From an uncultured Lachnospiraceae bacterium (GTDB taxonomy: Bacteria; Bacillota; Clostridia; Lachnospirales; Lachnospiraceae), in assembly GCA_934351925.1 (NCBI GenBank), contig CAKRJT010000003.1, positions 1 to 64,000 on the forward strand: a stretch of DNA of 64,000 nt, written 5' to 3'. Made by a program: the position numbers and the translations under genes. Below the pieces are notes generated by a model, which searched no databases, was not told where the DNA came from, and saw nothing but the letters and a program-made list of their open reading frames with translations. Within the stretch, counting starts at the first letter, position 1. Every line of letters starts with the position of its first letter. Shown piece by piece: positions 43,369-53,100 of this stretch.

Positions 43369-44212
43369 TGATTAATTTCTCAAAAACAGAAAACGCCCCG
43401 CATATGTGAAGCAAAAGCATCATAACCCCATTGGCATTGTTATAATTCTTCTGATAATAGTACTTGGATTTGAGTACTGCCTTCCATATGCGGATATTCT
43501 TCATCGAGTGTCTTATGGACACCGAATGGTTGTGAAGATAGCTCTGAGTAGTCAGAAGTCCCGATTTATACCCTGCCATTTGAAGCTTCTTTGCAAGTAT
43601 AAGTTCCTCATAGTAAAGAAAGATATTCTCGTCCAGGCCTCCTATCCTCCCAAACGCCTCCGCCGTAATTGCAAAGAAGGAACCCTGTACCACCTCAACC
43701 TCCATTACCGGTACATTGTAGCTGACTTCATATCTTCTCTTCTCATACACGAGCCTGCGGATAGTTAAAAAGCAGTCCCCAAGGTCATGTGCATATGAGT
43801 ACAGATTTCTGTAAGGTGCCGCATCCACGCTTCCGTCAGGTCTTTTCATAACCCCTGTCAATACGCCGTACTCCGGGCACTGTTCAAAGCGCTCGACAAT
43901 AGCCGTGATAAGGCTCTCCTCAAACAGCACATCCGGATTCGCTATGAAGATTACCTGTGCTCCGTGCTTCTCAATGAGATAACGTGCTCCATAATTATTT
44001 CCGTAGGAATATCCACCGTTTTTTCCGGACGATATCACTGAAATATTGTCATAGTCACCATATGCACTGCCAAGCACCCGCATGGAGTCGTCGGTGGAAC
44101 AGTTATCGACCACCACTATATGCCCGATGGAGCCGTAGTTTCTTATGCTGTCAACCAGCATCCTTGTAGAATCCGCATCATTATAATTGAGTATAACTAT
44201 ACCTGTTTTCAT
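43343..44212 (-). CDS. GT2-family glycosyltransferase
   Basis: 289 residues with a GT-A fold: VILNYNDADSTRML at the start, VDNCSTDDS (nucleotide binding) and ANPDVLFEES (DxD-like). A C-terminal helix is amphipathic. The middle resembles rhamnosyltransferase-like GT2 enzymes, but donor and acceptor cannot be read from sequence. AGGA precedes the ATG. Last gene of the main glycosyltransferase run. Confidence 0.88.
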   Translation of the reverse strand: MKTGIVILNYNDADSTRMLVDSIRNYGSIGHIVVVDNCSTDDSMRVLGSAYGDYDNISVISSGKNGGYSYGNNYGARYLIEKHGAQVIFIANPDVLFEESLITAIVERFEQCPEYGVLTGVMKRPDGSVDAAPYRNLYSYAHDLGDCFLTIRRLVYEKRRYEVSYNVPVMEVEVVQGSFFAITAEAFGRIGGLDENIFLYYEELILAKKLQMAGYKSGLLTTQSYLHNHSVSIRHSMKNIRIWKAVLKSKYYYQKNYNNANGVMMLLLHICGAFSVFEKLIIEVLRKML

Positions 44213-44221
44213 AACTGTTTC

Positions 44222-45340
44222 CTATTCTGTCAGATAAGAAAATGTCTCCCTTGCACATTTTTCCCATGAAAATTTTTCACGCTGTCTCTTGTCATTGCAC
44301 GCTATCAGAGCCTTCTCCTCCTGCGTGAGAGCCGCACACTTAGCCAGAAGCTCTGCCATACCTGCGGCATCCTTAGGCTCCTTTATATACATAACAGCAT
44401 CCTGCCCTACCTCAGGCAGCGATGAGACATTGGTTGTTATTATCGGAAGTCCGTAATTCATCGCCTCGAGAAGCGGGATTCCAAAGCCCTCATATAGTGA
44501 CGGATAGACAAATCCCAGTGCGCCCTCGAAGAGGCACTGCTTTTCGCGCTGTGGGATGAAGCCTGTCATTATGATATTGTCCTTGTAGTTACTTGCCTCA
44601 ATCTGCCTTAGCACTCCCTCATACTTCCAGCCAAGACCTCCTGCGAGCACCATATAATATGGCTCTTCCTCATTTGCTCTCTGCTCCATAAACAAACTGA
44701 AGCCGGCTATAATCGTCTCAACATTCTTTCTCGGCTCAATGGTGCTTACATAGAGAAAATATTCTCCCTTAATGCCAAACCTCTTCTTTGTCTGTTCAAT
44801 CTCACCTGCGTCCGCAGCCTCAGGTCTATCCGTCCCCGCGAGATATGTGCAGGCAATCCTCGACGACTCTATCCCAAATATATCTATTATATCATACTTG
44901 GTCGCCTCAGATATCGCAAGTATTCTGTCAGCCTTCCTGCATGAACCTTTTACAAAAAATTTCTGTATTATTGTATTGTATCGGCTTCCTATATTCCTGA
45001 TGCGAAACTGTGCCAGATCACATATTGTTAGTACATACCTTACACCGTCCGGCTTCCCAAGCGGAAGTACATGCTGGGTTCCCCAGAATACATTTATTCC
45101 ATACTGCTTTATAAGAGCCGCTCCCCGAAATGAGAGCCACAGCGTACCTACCGGGAAATCTTCCACCACAATATGCCAGTTATCTCCCGGCTTGAAATCA
45201 AGGACAATCTCCTTGTTGGAAAACAGATAATACTCATTCTCTGTATCTATATCATTTAGGTATTTGACAATATTATACACATATGTCCCTATACCCGCTC
45301 TCTGCTTCTTCAAAGGTCTGGCATCTATACCAATTTTCAT
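44222..45340 (-). CDS. GT4-family glycosyltransferase
   Basis: 372 residues, GT-B fold. The N-terminal MKIGIDARPLKKQRAGIGTY and C-terminal ISTIEPRKNVETII and SLYEGFGIPLLEAMNYG carry the GT4 donor site with its conserved E-x7-E. The ATG overlaps the upstream polymerase stop as ATGA. Sugar unknown; mannosyl or related transfer is common in this subgroup. Confidence 0.9.
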   Translation of the reverse strand: MKIGIDARPLKKQRAGIGTYVYNIVKYLNDIDTENEYYLFSNKEIVLDFKPGDNWHIVVEDFPVGTLWLSFRGAALIKQYGINVFWGTQHVLPLGKPDGVRYVLTICDLAQFRIRNIGSRYNTIIQKFFVKGSCRKADRILAISEATKYDIIDIFGIESSRIACTYLAGTDRPEAADAGEIEQTKKRFGIKGEYFLYVSTIEPRKNVETIIAGFSLFMEQRANEEEPYYMVLAGGLGWKYEGVLRQIEASNYKDNIIMTGFIPQREKQCLFEGALGFVYPSLYEGFGIPLLEAMNYGLPIITTNVSSLPEVGQDAVMYIKEPKDAAGMAELLAKCAALTQEEKALIACNDKRQREKFSWEKCARETFSYLTE

Positions 45341-46653
45341 TTCTTACTTTCCTCCATAAAAAGGCTCATCTTATAGCCAAGGGCAAGCACCATCCACAAA
45401 TTGATTGCCGTAGGCGGCAGCCACAGAGCCCCCTCGACAAACGCTATGATGATATACACCACAACACCATGTAACATACCTTTTAGGATTTTTGACTCCT
45501 TAATATGTTTTCCTATATATTTTACCAAAATATATATTATCGGTCCCAAAAATGCTATAAGTCCGGCGACACCGCCTATCATGAGTATACAAAAATACGC
45601 CATCTCATAGCTGCTTCCCCAGTATGCTGTGAGACCATACGGACCTATAAGTATCCACTCGGTTTTTATCATAAAATAGTTGATGAGCCGGTTCATCGAC
45701 TCCGAACGTCCCGAGAGGTCGTTAATGTTCTTGAAAGTAAAGGAGTCTCTGAAGCGATCTCCTATCTGGGGAAACATTCCAAGGAATATTGCCGCAATCA
45801 TCGGAAGGACAGCTATCACAAGGCAGGCAAACTGCACTTTTCTGCCGTCAGCCCACTTTCTGTTCACCACAACAGCTCCCTTTATGAGCAGGTAAATGAT
45901 TATCCCGACCCAGCAGGTCTTTGAACCTGTCAGAATACAGAAAAGTACAAAAACAAGCATATATATATTGCGCCAGGTCTTGTTCTTTATGCTCTCGAAT
46001 ATCATAGGGCAGAATAAAAGTATATTTACCCCGAGGAGATTTCCGTTCTGGTACGTCGACACGGTCTTAGAGTAAGTTACTCCCTCCTGGACACCGTTAT
46101 ACTTCTCGGCATACCAGTTAGTGCTCGAAATATAGTCCGTATAGTTGACCGTGAGCCCGGGAATTGAGAATTTTTCTATTCCAAATGCAGCCTGGAGAAA
46201 TCCAAAAATAAATACAATAATCGTTCCCCACATCAGCATATGTATTATCCTGTCAATCTGCTTCTGTTCCGTTATAAAATAATTTATAACAATGAAAGTG
46301 AAAGGATATACAACCAGAGGCACAAAAAAGCCCACCCAGTCGGACACCCCTGCCCTGCCGACTATCATCGTGAGCATAAATCTGATAAGCCAGTAGATAC
46401 AGCCTAAAATAACAAGCCTCTCAGCGCTTGAGAATATGAAACACCTTCTCCACAGCACATAGAATAACCACATCATAATGGCTGCAAGCAGGAATACATT
46501 TCCAACCGTGAGCGGAATTCCACCAAGCTTTATACCCGCCTTGGGGAATGTCACATTAATAAAAATCATTATAAAAAGCAGCACGCAGCATACCTTATAA
46601 AATGTTGACTTTTTATATACAGTCTGTTCAGCTTTTTGCTGAAAGTACTTCAT
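45337..46653 (-). CDS. O-antigen ligase/polymerase-like membrane protein (Wzy-like) 1
   Basis: About 438 residues and 10-12 hydrophobic helices, with a large extracellular loop near 165-225 and the O-antigen-ligase-like segment GNLLGVNILLFCPMI. Such proteins polymerise or ligate lipid-linked repeat units outside the membrane. The start is the ATG at 46653; a GTG at 46665 is possible. A second, unrelated-looking polymerase candidate lies at 57775-58974. Confidence 0.8.
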   Translation of the reverse strand: MKYFQQKAEQTVYKKSTFYKVCCVLLFIMIFINVTFPKAGIKLGGIPLTVGNVFLLAAIMMWLFYVLWRRCFIFSSAERLVILGCIYWLIRFMLTMIVGRAGVSDWVGFFVPLVVYPFTFIVINYFITEQKQIDRIIHMLMWGTIIVFIFGFLQAAFGIEKFSIPGLTVNYTDYISSTNWYAEKYNGVQEGVTYSKTVSTYQNGNLLGVNILLFCPMIFESIKNKTWRNIYMLVFVLFCILTGSKTCWVGIIIYLLIKGAVVVNRKWADGRKVQFACLVIAVLPMIAAIFLGMFPQIGDRFRDSFTFKNINDLSGRSESMNRLINYFMIKTEWILIGPYGLTAYWGSSYEMAYFCILMIGGVAGLIAFLGPIIYILVKYIGKHIKESKILKGMLHGVVVYIIIAFVEGALWLPPTAINLWMVLALGYKMSLFMEESKK

Positions 46654-46671
46654 ATCCTTTACCACCTTATT

Positions 46672-47754
46672 CTAACCCTTTATTTTGTCAAACGCTGCCT
46701 TTGTCGCATTCACAATCTTCTCCGGCGTGAACATGCGCGCGCGCGCATATCCCCTCTCAACCAATGTCCCTGCAAGCTCATCATCGCCGAGCACCCTCTC
46801 CATAGCCGCCCTTATCGCATCGGAGCTGTAAGGGTCGAACGTGTATGCCGCATCGCCAACCACCTCCGGCAGTGAAGAATTGTCCGAGCATACGACCGGA
46901 GTACCGCACGCCATAGCCTCGAGCGGCGGAATTCCAAAGCCCTCATAAAGTGACGGAAACACAAACAAATCTGCTAGATTATAGAAGTCTACCAGCTCGT
47001 TGTCAACTATTATTCCCGTTCTTATAACGCTGTTCTCTATGCCAAGCGACCTAATCTGAGGAGTCAGATCCTCGCTGTCAAACGCTTTTCCAACCAGCAC
47101 AAGGCAGGTATCCTTCCTATCCTTCATAGCAGCATATGCCTCAAGAAGCCTTGGAAGATTCTTGTGCGGCTTGAGGTTGCCGACATACATAATCACTTTT
47201 TTGCCCCTCGGCAGTTCATATTTATCTATAAGATACTCTACATCGCGCCTCTCCCTGTGAACAAACTTAGCATCCACTGCATTATAGACCACAACAATCT
47301 TATCCCGGTCTACCCTCTTATAGAAGTGCATTATGTCCTGCTTAGAATTCTCCGATACCGTAAATATAACCTCAGCCTTGTGCACAGCGTAGCCTATCAG
47401 CCACTTGGCATACAGATATGCTGCCCTGTTCGGAAGAAACTGCGGAAGTACAAGATGTGTCAGATCATGTATCGTGACCGCGAGCCTGCCACGGTAAAAT
47501 ACAGGCACATTGTAATGCGGTACATGAAGCAGCTCTGCCCCACTCTCCTTTAACTCCTTCAGCGGAAAATGAAGCTGTTCCCCTGCACCGTATATCTTGT
47601 CACCGTAATTGATAACCGACACACTCTTATCATATTGTAAAATATCCTTCTCATTTCCGAGTGCGATATCATAAATTCCCTGTCCCATAAGGGTCTTAAT
47701 ATAAGTTCCTATACCTGACATCTGAATCATACGGGCATCAATCGCGATTTTCAT
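46672..47754 (-). CDS. GT4-family glycosyltransferase
   Basis: 360 residues. Opens MKIAIDARMIQMSGIGTY; the C-terminal half has GNLKPHKNLPRLLEAYA and SLYEGFGIPPLEAMACGTPVV, the GT4 nucleotide-sugar site. The ATG at 47754 comes right after the upstream stop; the frame extends back to 47799 inside that gene but without a ribosome site. It resembles the GT4 enzyme at 44222 and may be a paralogue. Confidence 0.9.
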   Translation of the reverse strand: MKIAIDARMIQMSGIGTYIKTLMGQGIYDIALGNEKDILQYDKSVSVINYGDKIYGAGEQLHFPLKELKESGAELLHVPHYNVPVFYRGRLAVTIHDLTHLVLPQFLPNRAAYLYAKWLIGYAVHKAEVIFTVSENSKQDIMHFYKRVDRDKIVVVYNAVDAKFVHRERRDVEYLIDKYELPRGKKVIMYVGNLKPHKNLPRLLEAYAAMKDRKDTCLVLVGKAFDSEDLTPQIRSLGIENSVIRTGIIVDNELVDFYNLADLFVFPSLYEGFGIPPLEAMACGTPVVCSDNSSLPEVVGDAAYTFDPYSSDAIRAAMERVLGDDELAGTLVERGYARARMFTPEKIVNATKAAFDKIKG

Positions 47755-47755
47755 A

Positions 47756-48862
47756 TTATCTGCCTGCTCCATTTCTCTCATTATATTTCTCTTCGACAAA
47801 TGCCTTTATCCTCGCTTTGAAAACCTCATCGTCAAACTTCTGTGCATGCGCCCTGAGAACCTGCTTATCAAAGGTCATGCTCTCAAATCGTTTGAGTGCC
47901 TCCACAAGCGAATCCGTCGTCTGCTCGTGGAAGAAGGTTCCGGTAACGCCCTCGACTACCGTTTCAAGTGCACCGCCCTTTCCATAAGCGATAACCGGTC
48001 TGCCGCTGGCCATAGCTTCAAGCGGTGTTATTCCGAAATCCTCCTCACCCGGAAACAGAAACGCTCTGCAGCCTGCATACAGCTCCTTGACATGAGCATC
48101 GTCCACTCGGCCTAAAAGTTCCACTGTAGGCCCCGCAAGCGCTTTAAGCCTCTTATAATCAGGACCGTCACCTACGACCTTGAGCTTGAGTCCAAGCTTG
48201 TTGCACGCCTCTATCGCGATATCAACTCTTTTGTACTCCTGGAAACGCGATACCACGAGAAAATAATCCCCATCGTACTCAGATATCTGAAAAAGCCTGC
48301 ATCTCACCGGAGGCGGGATAACTACAGCCTCCCTTCTGTAATGCTTTCTGATACGCTTCGCCACATTTTCAGAATTGGCTATGAAGTAATCGACTCTCGC
48401 CGCACTCGCATAGTCCCATACACGAATCCATGTGAGAAAATAGTTCAAAAGCTTCTGTACAAGTTTCCCCTTGCCGGACATCCTGCCTGCATACTCGTAG
48501 GAGAACTCCCACGCATATCTCATAGGTGAGTGGCAGTAACATATATGAATGGCATCCGGATGAGTTATAACTCCCTTGGCAACACTGGAACTGCTGCTTA
48601 ACACCATATCATAGCCTGTCAGATCAAATGACTCGATTGCCGTAGGCATAAAAGGAAACAGTTTTCTGTGGTTCGTACATTCCTTCTTTTTCTGGAGATG
48701 TGAAGTTATGATATTGGCACTTTTAAGGGGCTCCTCCATCTTACTATGATTACAAATCAATGTATATATTGGTGCCTCAGGGTACAGCTCAACAAAATCC
48801 GACAATACCCTCTCAGCGCCACCCATCGTAGGGAGCCAGTCATGCACTAAAGCAATCTTCAT
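47756..48862 (-). CDS. GT4-family glycosyltransferase, WbaZ/mannosyltransferase-like
   Basis: 368 residues. The N-terminus MKIALVHDWLPTMGGAERVL and the segment ICYCHSPMRYAWE are typical of WbaZ-like mannosyltransferases. The C-terminal part has VVSRFQEYKRVDIAIEAC and PGEEDFGITPLEAMASGRPVIAYG. Mannose specificity is inferred from similarity in recall only. GAGGTGG precedes the ATG. Confidence 0.88.
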   Translation of the reverse strand: MKIALVHDWLPTMGGAERVLSDFVELYPEAPIYTLICNHSKMEEPLKSANIITSHLQKKKECTNHRKLFPFMPTAIESFDLTGYDMVLSSSSSVAKGVITHPDAIHICYCHSPMRYAWEFSYEYAGRMSGKGKLVQKLLNYFLTWIRVWDYASAARVDYFIANSENVAKRIRKHYRREAVVIPPPVRCRLFQISEYDGDYFLVVSRFQEYKRVDIAIEACNKLGLKLKVVGDGPDYKRLKALAGPTVELLGRVDDAHVKELYAGCRAFLFPGEEDFGITPLEAMASGRPVIAYGKGGALETVVEGVTGTFFHEQTTDSLVEALKRFESMTFDKQVLRAHAQKFDDEVFKARIKAFVEEKYNERNGAGR

Positions 48863-48883
48863 TATATTCCACCTCAGTAATAA

Positions 48884-50149
48884 TTATTTGCAAAGTATAT
48901 ATCCTAACAAATTACCGTCCACGGTATTGACCCTTGAGAGTGCTGTTTTGATCGTGTGTATCTCATCAAAACCACCGTTAACCATAATTATTATTCCCTG
49001 TGCATCTGCAATACTTCTTGAGGTTTCAGCACACACCTCAATACCATCAACACATGTAAACTTAACCTTCCCGGAGGATGCCGTATCCGCGATTCTTATC
49101 ATTGCGTCCTCGTTTTTCTGCTTTCCGACCGTCGTAAAGAGGACACTGTCAACGCCCTCCTTCTCACACATCGCTCCGATAGAAGCCGCGGTGACATCCT
49201 CTGAAAGCTTATCGCCCTTCCTGAACTCACCAAGGAACTCTCCATTGCCATCGAAAAATCTCTCAAGTTCCTCCCTTGTTCTCACCTTTCTGTCACATAT
49301 TGCGATGACGAAGATAATGAACAGACCGATAACAAAACCTACCGCTCCCTTGATGATTGTTGACATCTTAAATATATTGGAAAACTGAAAATCATACTTC
49401 TTAACCTGCCCTAAAAGTACCGCATTATACTCAGCGTACTTCTCTCTCGTGGCAATTACGGAAGCCTCGTCCGGTTCAATATATGTGTAGAAGCCGTTTA
49501 TCGGAATTCTGAGCGTCACTGTAGGCTCGGATACAACCTCACAGGTAATATACGGATATAAGCGTTCCATCTCCTCCGCGAGATACTCCGCTGCAACCTT
49601 CACACCTAGACGTATTCTCTCAACTCCGCCAAGTCCTGCATACGCAATTCTCATCATCTGATCATTCTGTCCTGCTACCTGAAAAACATCGTAATCGCTA
49701 TCTCCCGGTGTTCTCTGGTTGGTCACAAGCTCCGAAAAACCTGCCGCCGTAATCGCCTTATTGACCGCACTGTAAAAATCCTGTGATGCCGCAATGCTTA
49801 CCGCATAGTTAACAGCGTTGGCGTTGACTGTCTGGTACATGGAATAATCAGGTGTCTCGTCGATACCTATGCTCTTGTAGTACTCCTCAACATTGACCGT
49901 GTATGAGATATCTACAAAACCGCTGTGAATTCTGTCAGCCTCATTATCAGCTATAATGACAGGTGACTTCTCAATGGTGCTCTCATCGTTCTCAGCCTCG
50001 CTGTATTTGAGTGTGCTGTTGTATGTAGCAGCACCGTACACGAGCATAACAGCCATGATGGCCACCGCAATCCACCAGAACTTCTTAAAGTTGTCCCACA
50101 GGCGGTCAAAGCTTACAAATACCATGTCTTCTTTTTTATTATTTTCCAT
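48884..50149 (-). CDS. Polysaccharide co-polymerase (Wzz/CpsC-like) with degenerate kinase-like tail
   Basis: 421 residues. Transmembrane helices at about 25-43 and 263-285 flank an extracellular domain, the Wzz/CpsC topology that sets chain length. The cytoplasmic tail (286-421) is shaped like a BY-kinase P-loop domain: a strand then TTVGKQKNEDA (339-349) where Walker A should be, a later VDGI, IIIMVNGG and a final LLGYILCK. The GK(S/T) and aspartates are missing. No separate CpsD-like kinase is in the window. It has its own promoter at 50218-50246 and AAGGAG before the ATG. Confidence 0.8.
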   Translation of the reverse strand: MENNKKEDMVFVSFDRLWDNFKKFWWIAVAIMAVMLVYGAATYNSTLKYSEAENDESTIEKSPVIIADNEADRIHSGFVDISYTVNVEEYYKSIGIDETPDYSMYQTVNANAVNYAVSIAASQDFYSAVNKAITAAGFSELVTNQRTPGDSDYDVFQVAGQNDQMMRIAYAGLGGVERIRLGVKVAAEYLAEEMERLYPYITCEVVSEPTVTLRIPINGFYTYIEPDEASVIATREKYAEYNAVLLGQVKKYDFQFSNIFKMSTIIKGAVGFVIGLFIIFVIAICDRKVRTREELERFFDGNGEFLGEFRKGDKLSEDVTAASIGAMCEKEGVDSVLFTTVGKQKNEDAMIRIADTASSGKVKFTCVDGIEVCAETSRSIADAQGIIIMVNGGFDEIHTIKTALSRVNTVDGNLLGYILCK

Positions 50150-50217
50150 ACAAAATCTCCTTATTATTTATCTTACTCTTTATACGTTCCTGCCCATACA
50201 GACCGTATATCTTAGCT

Positions 50218-50246
50218 ATTATAACATATTTATATCTACTTTCCAA
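50218..50246 (-). promoter_or_regulatory. Internal promoter of the polysaccharide locus
   Basis: Minus strand -35 TTGGAA (50241-50246), 17-base spacer, -10 TATAAT (50218-50223). It overlaps the end of the upstream glycosyltransferase and would drive the co-polymerase gene and those after it, with a leader of about 60 bases. Confidence 0.7.
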
Positions 50247-51063
50247 TAAAAATCTTAATATATGGTGTTACGGAGCGCACACATGCCGTCAGAAAACCGA
50301 AATTTTTGTGCAGATAGTGGAACCAATCCTTGAACGGAAGCCCTTTAAAAGACTCCTTTAATTTTATTCGCTTTCGTATTCCAAGCGCTGTGTCCTGCCA
50401 GCTTCCCTCTAACGGATTGTCGTTGCAAGTCCCCACATACTCCGGCATGACATATATTCTCCTTCCCATGCGTGTTATCCTGAAACCGAGGTCGAAATCG
50501 CCCATGCTGTGCTTATAGTACGGGTCGACATTCTTCACGGTTCTCATAATATCCATCGGTATAAGCGTACAGTTCGCATTGAAGGTAGTGCACACCGTGT
50601 CGGGACTGTCAGCTCCTATCATCGTATATCCAATACCCCTGCTGTTATAGAGTATGCCGCCATACGAGAATTCTCCCTTATCGGAGCAGGTCGGTCCCAC
50701 AATCACGCTGCCTTTTTTTTCAGGGCGCTCCGCATAATCGACCAGCGTGTCAATTATTCCGTGTGCAAAATCCACATCATCGTTCACAAGGAGCATGTAG
50801 TCATACTCATCCGCATGCTTCATCCCCTCGTCAATTCCACGGTACATTCCGCCGTTCCAGAACAGCGTCGGCTCAGCATTTACAAGCTGCACATCGCTGT
50901 AATCAGCCGCTTCAACTGCCTGCGCGGTCCCGTCTGTGCTTCCGGCATCGACCACTATATGGTGATATAAATATTTTGTATTCCCGTCATGCAGCTTTGC
51001 AAGACAGTTTACAGTCTTATTCTTTCTGTTGTGACAGGTCATAACTACAACTATTTTTGACAT
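50236..51063 (-). CDS. GT2-family glycosyltransferase, rhamnosyltransferase-like
   Basis: 275 residues. GT-A features: VMTCHNRKNKTVNCL, VDAGSTDGT, and VNDDVDF as the DxD-type metal site, with GDFDLGFRITRMG further on. This pattern recalls WbbL-type rhamnosyltransferases; specificity is not proven. GAGGAGG precedes the ATG, which overlaps the acyltransferase stop. Confidence 0.88.
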   Translation of the reverse strand: MSKIVVVMTCHNRKNKTVNCLAKLHDGNTKYLYHHIVVDAGSTDGTAQAVEAADYSDVQLVNAEPTLFWNGGMYRGIDEGMKHADEYDYMLLVNDDVDFAHGIIDTLVDYAERPEKKGSVIVGPTCSDKGEFSYGGILYNSRGIGYTMIGADSPDTVCTTFNANCTLIPMDIMRTVKNVDPYYKHSMGDFDLGFRITRMGRRIYVMPEYVGTCNDNPLEGSWQDTALGIRKRIKLKESFKGLPFKDWFHYLHKNFGFLTACVRSVTPYIKIFIGK

Positions 51064-52127
51064 GTCTGCCTCCTCTTAATCAGCTCTGCAAACGGAACTT
51101 CAACCAGATGATGAAGCAGCGCCGTCATAACCGCCGTAACCGACAGCACTATCGCCAGGAACGGCACATATCCAAGATACATGACGTGTCCGCTGAAATA
51201 CTCTGTGAGCTCTATGACCGGCATATGCACAAGATACACCGTGAAGCTGTACTGCGCCAGAAACGAAAACAGCCTTCCAAGCCACTGTGTCCTGCCACCG
51301 TATGAGAAATCCTTCATTGAGAGTATGAACGCAGCCGTCAGAAGCGACCATATAATTCTGTTGAAGGTATCGTCCCTCGCGGCGAGGAAACACGCAAGCG
51401 CCGCTATGACAAAACGCATATAGCTTCTTTCTTTCCCATCCTTCACCGCGTACCATGCCACGGTTCCGAATGCAAAGGATATTAGATTAAATACTGCACA
51501 GTCGCCTGCCGTCTCAGCAGCCCACGGCACATTGTATCTTGTGAGAAACGCATAATATACAGCTTTATAGCCGTATGCAAAAACCGTCACAGCGACAAGG
51601 AAAACAAGCGCTGCCCTGTAGCTCTTTATATATTTTCTTATAACCGGAGCAATGAGATAATAGAGCATGAAACAGCTCATAGTCCACAAACCCCAGAGGT
51701 CATTCCAGTAATAGTACTCCCTTGAAGGCAATACTCCATTTAAAAACAGAAAATATCTTAACCACCCTATGCCAAGCATGTCATCCTTAGGCATCTGTCC
51801 AAGTATCAGGTCCCACACTATAATCGCGAATATGATGATTATATAATATGCAGGTATGATTCTTGAGACTCTCTTAATAAAATATTCCTTCAATGAGCCG
51901 CTGCTCTCAACTGACTGCATAATGAGATAGCCGCTGATGACAAAAAAAATGCACACTCCAAAATTAAAGTGTCTGAACAGATTGAAAACAAACTGAGGCT
52001 TCGGAAGGTTTCTGAATCCGGCAAAATGTATCATAAATACCATTGCTGCTGCAAGCACTCTCAACATGTCGAATACCGGTCTGTTTATTATATTTTTTGC
52101 AGCATCAGCCCTCTGCTTATCAGCCAT
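51051..52127 (-). CDS. Acyltransferase family 3 membrane protein
   Basis: About 358 residues and 10 hydrophobic helices. The opening FDMLRVLAAAMVFMIHFAG carries the catalytic His of the family, and FGVCIFFVISGYLI follows. These enzymes O-acetylate sugars; here probably a residue of the surface polysaccharide. The ATG at 52127 follows GAGGAG and overlaps the upstream gene by 8 bases; the frame continues upstream to 52262 within that gene only as a shadow. Confidence 0.9.
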   Translation of the reverse strand: MADKQRADAAKNIINRPVFDMLRVLAAAMVFMIHFAGFRNLPKPQFVFNLFRHFNFGVCIFFVISGYLIMQSVESSGSLKEYFIKRVSRIIPAYYIIIIFAIIVWDLILGQMPKDDMLGIGWLRYFLFLNGVLPSREYYYWNDLWGLWTMSCFMLYYLIAPVIRKYIKSYRAALVFLVAVTVFAYGYKAVYYAFLTRYNVPWAAETAGDCAVFNLISFAFGTVAWYAVKDGKERSYMRFVIAALACFLAARDDTFNRIIWSLLTAAFILSMKDFSYGGRTQWLGRLFSFLAQYSFTVYLVHMPVIELTEYFSGHVMYLGYVPFLAIVLSVTAVMTALLHHLVEVPFAELIKRRQTCQK

Positions 52128-53097
52128 TTTTCTCCTCATCCTCCCCGTCCGTATCTGCCTCCCAGTAGCAGGCATTTTCAACCTTCTTAGCGCCGCTTGG
52201 TATTTCGCTCCTGTCAGGATATACCCAGTTTTCATTGTACATAAGGTGCGTATCCGACTCATCCCAGCGCCTGCCCTTTATGCCAAAGAGTATCTGCAGC
52301 ACTCCTCCAAGATGCACCGCCTGTTTTCCCATCTTCTTTATGTGGGCGGCAAGTGGAAAGCCGTAAGCCCCGCAGCCAATTAACGCCACATCAAAGTCTA
52401 TCTTGTCACATTCATCGCACATATACTGCAATGCATCGAACCAGGTTCCGAATCTGTCGTCCGTCGCGCTTCCGCTCGTCTGGACAGCTTTCAACGTCTT
52501 TAGCTCGAAATCAGGAAGCAGCTTGGGATTCTCAAACAGCCTGTCCCTCTTCTCATACTGCTTTCTTATCGTGTCCTCAAACGGGTGTATCACGAGAACC
52601 TTCCTGCCAGCGAGTGCCTCACTCCACGGCGAGCTCATCGAATTCCACGGCTCAAGCGCCATAAGCGGGCTGACACTCTTTATGCTCTTACAGTATTTCT
52701 TTATATAATACTCCTCGTAATTCACGAGCCAGCAGCCAAGCGCATCCACCTCGCCGCATGCGTCCTTCATCAGCTCGTTAAATCTGTATAGAAGCTTCAC
52801 GTCCTTCGGGAAAAAACCCGCACTCTTGTCGAGAAAGTCTATCGCCCGTTCCATCTTACCCGCATCGTCAAACTCTGCACTCTGCATGGCGAACACCTCA
52901 AACCCGCCGAATCTTCCCGCCATGAACGGTCTGCCGCTTAGCAGCTCTTCCTTAATGAGATTGTTCATGTCTGACGGCTTTACAATTCCGACCCCCGCAT
53001 ACTTCCTTATTAATCTGCAACTAAAAATATCAAAGTGAAGCTTGTTGTACAGTGCACCCTTCGCGCCGTAGTACAGCCTTTCAAATTGACCTGCCAT
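52120..53097 (-). CDS. Protein of unknown function, possible GT-D-fold glycosyltransferase
   Basis: 325 residues, soluble, no signal peptide. I do not recognise it with certainty. The segment FMAGRFGGFE (about 58-67) resembles the RxGxxE site of GT-D (DUF1792-like) enzymes, and LIGCGAYGFPLAAHIKKMG then VHLGGVLQILFGIKGRRWD resembles the C-terminal part of that group. It is rich in Trp and Tyr. Its place between an acyltransferase and a GT2 gene supports a sugar-transfer role. The C-terminus is acidic (DTDGEDEEKNG). GAGGGT precedes the ATG. Confidence 0.6.
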   Translation of the reverse strand: MAGQFERLYYGAKGALYNKLHFDIFSCRLIRKYAGVGIVKPSDMNNLIKEELLSGRPFMAGRFGGFEVFAMQSAEFDDAGKMERAIDFLDKSAGFFPKDVKLLYRFNELMKDACGEVDALGCWLVNYEEYYIKKYCKSIKSVSPLMALEPWNSMSSPWSEALAGRKVLVIHPFEDTIRKQYEKRDRLFENPKLLPDFELKTLKAVQTSGSATDDRFGTWFDALQYMCDECDKIDFDVALIGCGAYGFPLAAHIKKMGKQAVHLGGVLQILFGIKGRRWDESDTHLMYNENWVYPDRSEIPSGAKKVENACYWEADTDGEDEEKNG

Positions 53098-53100
53098 ATT

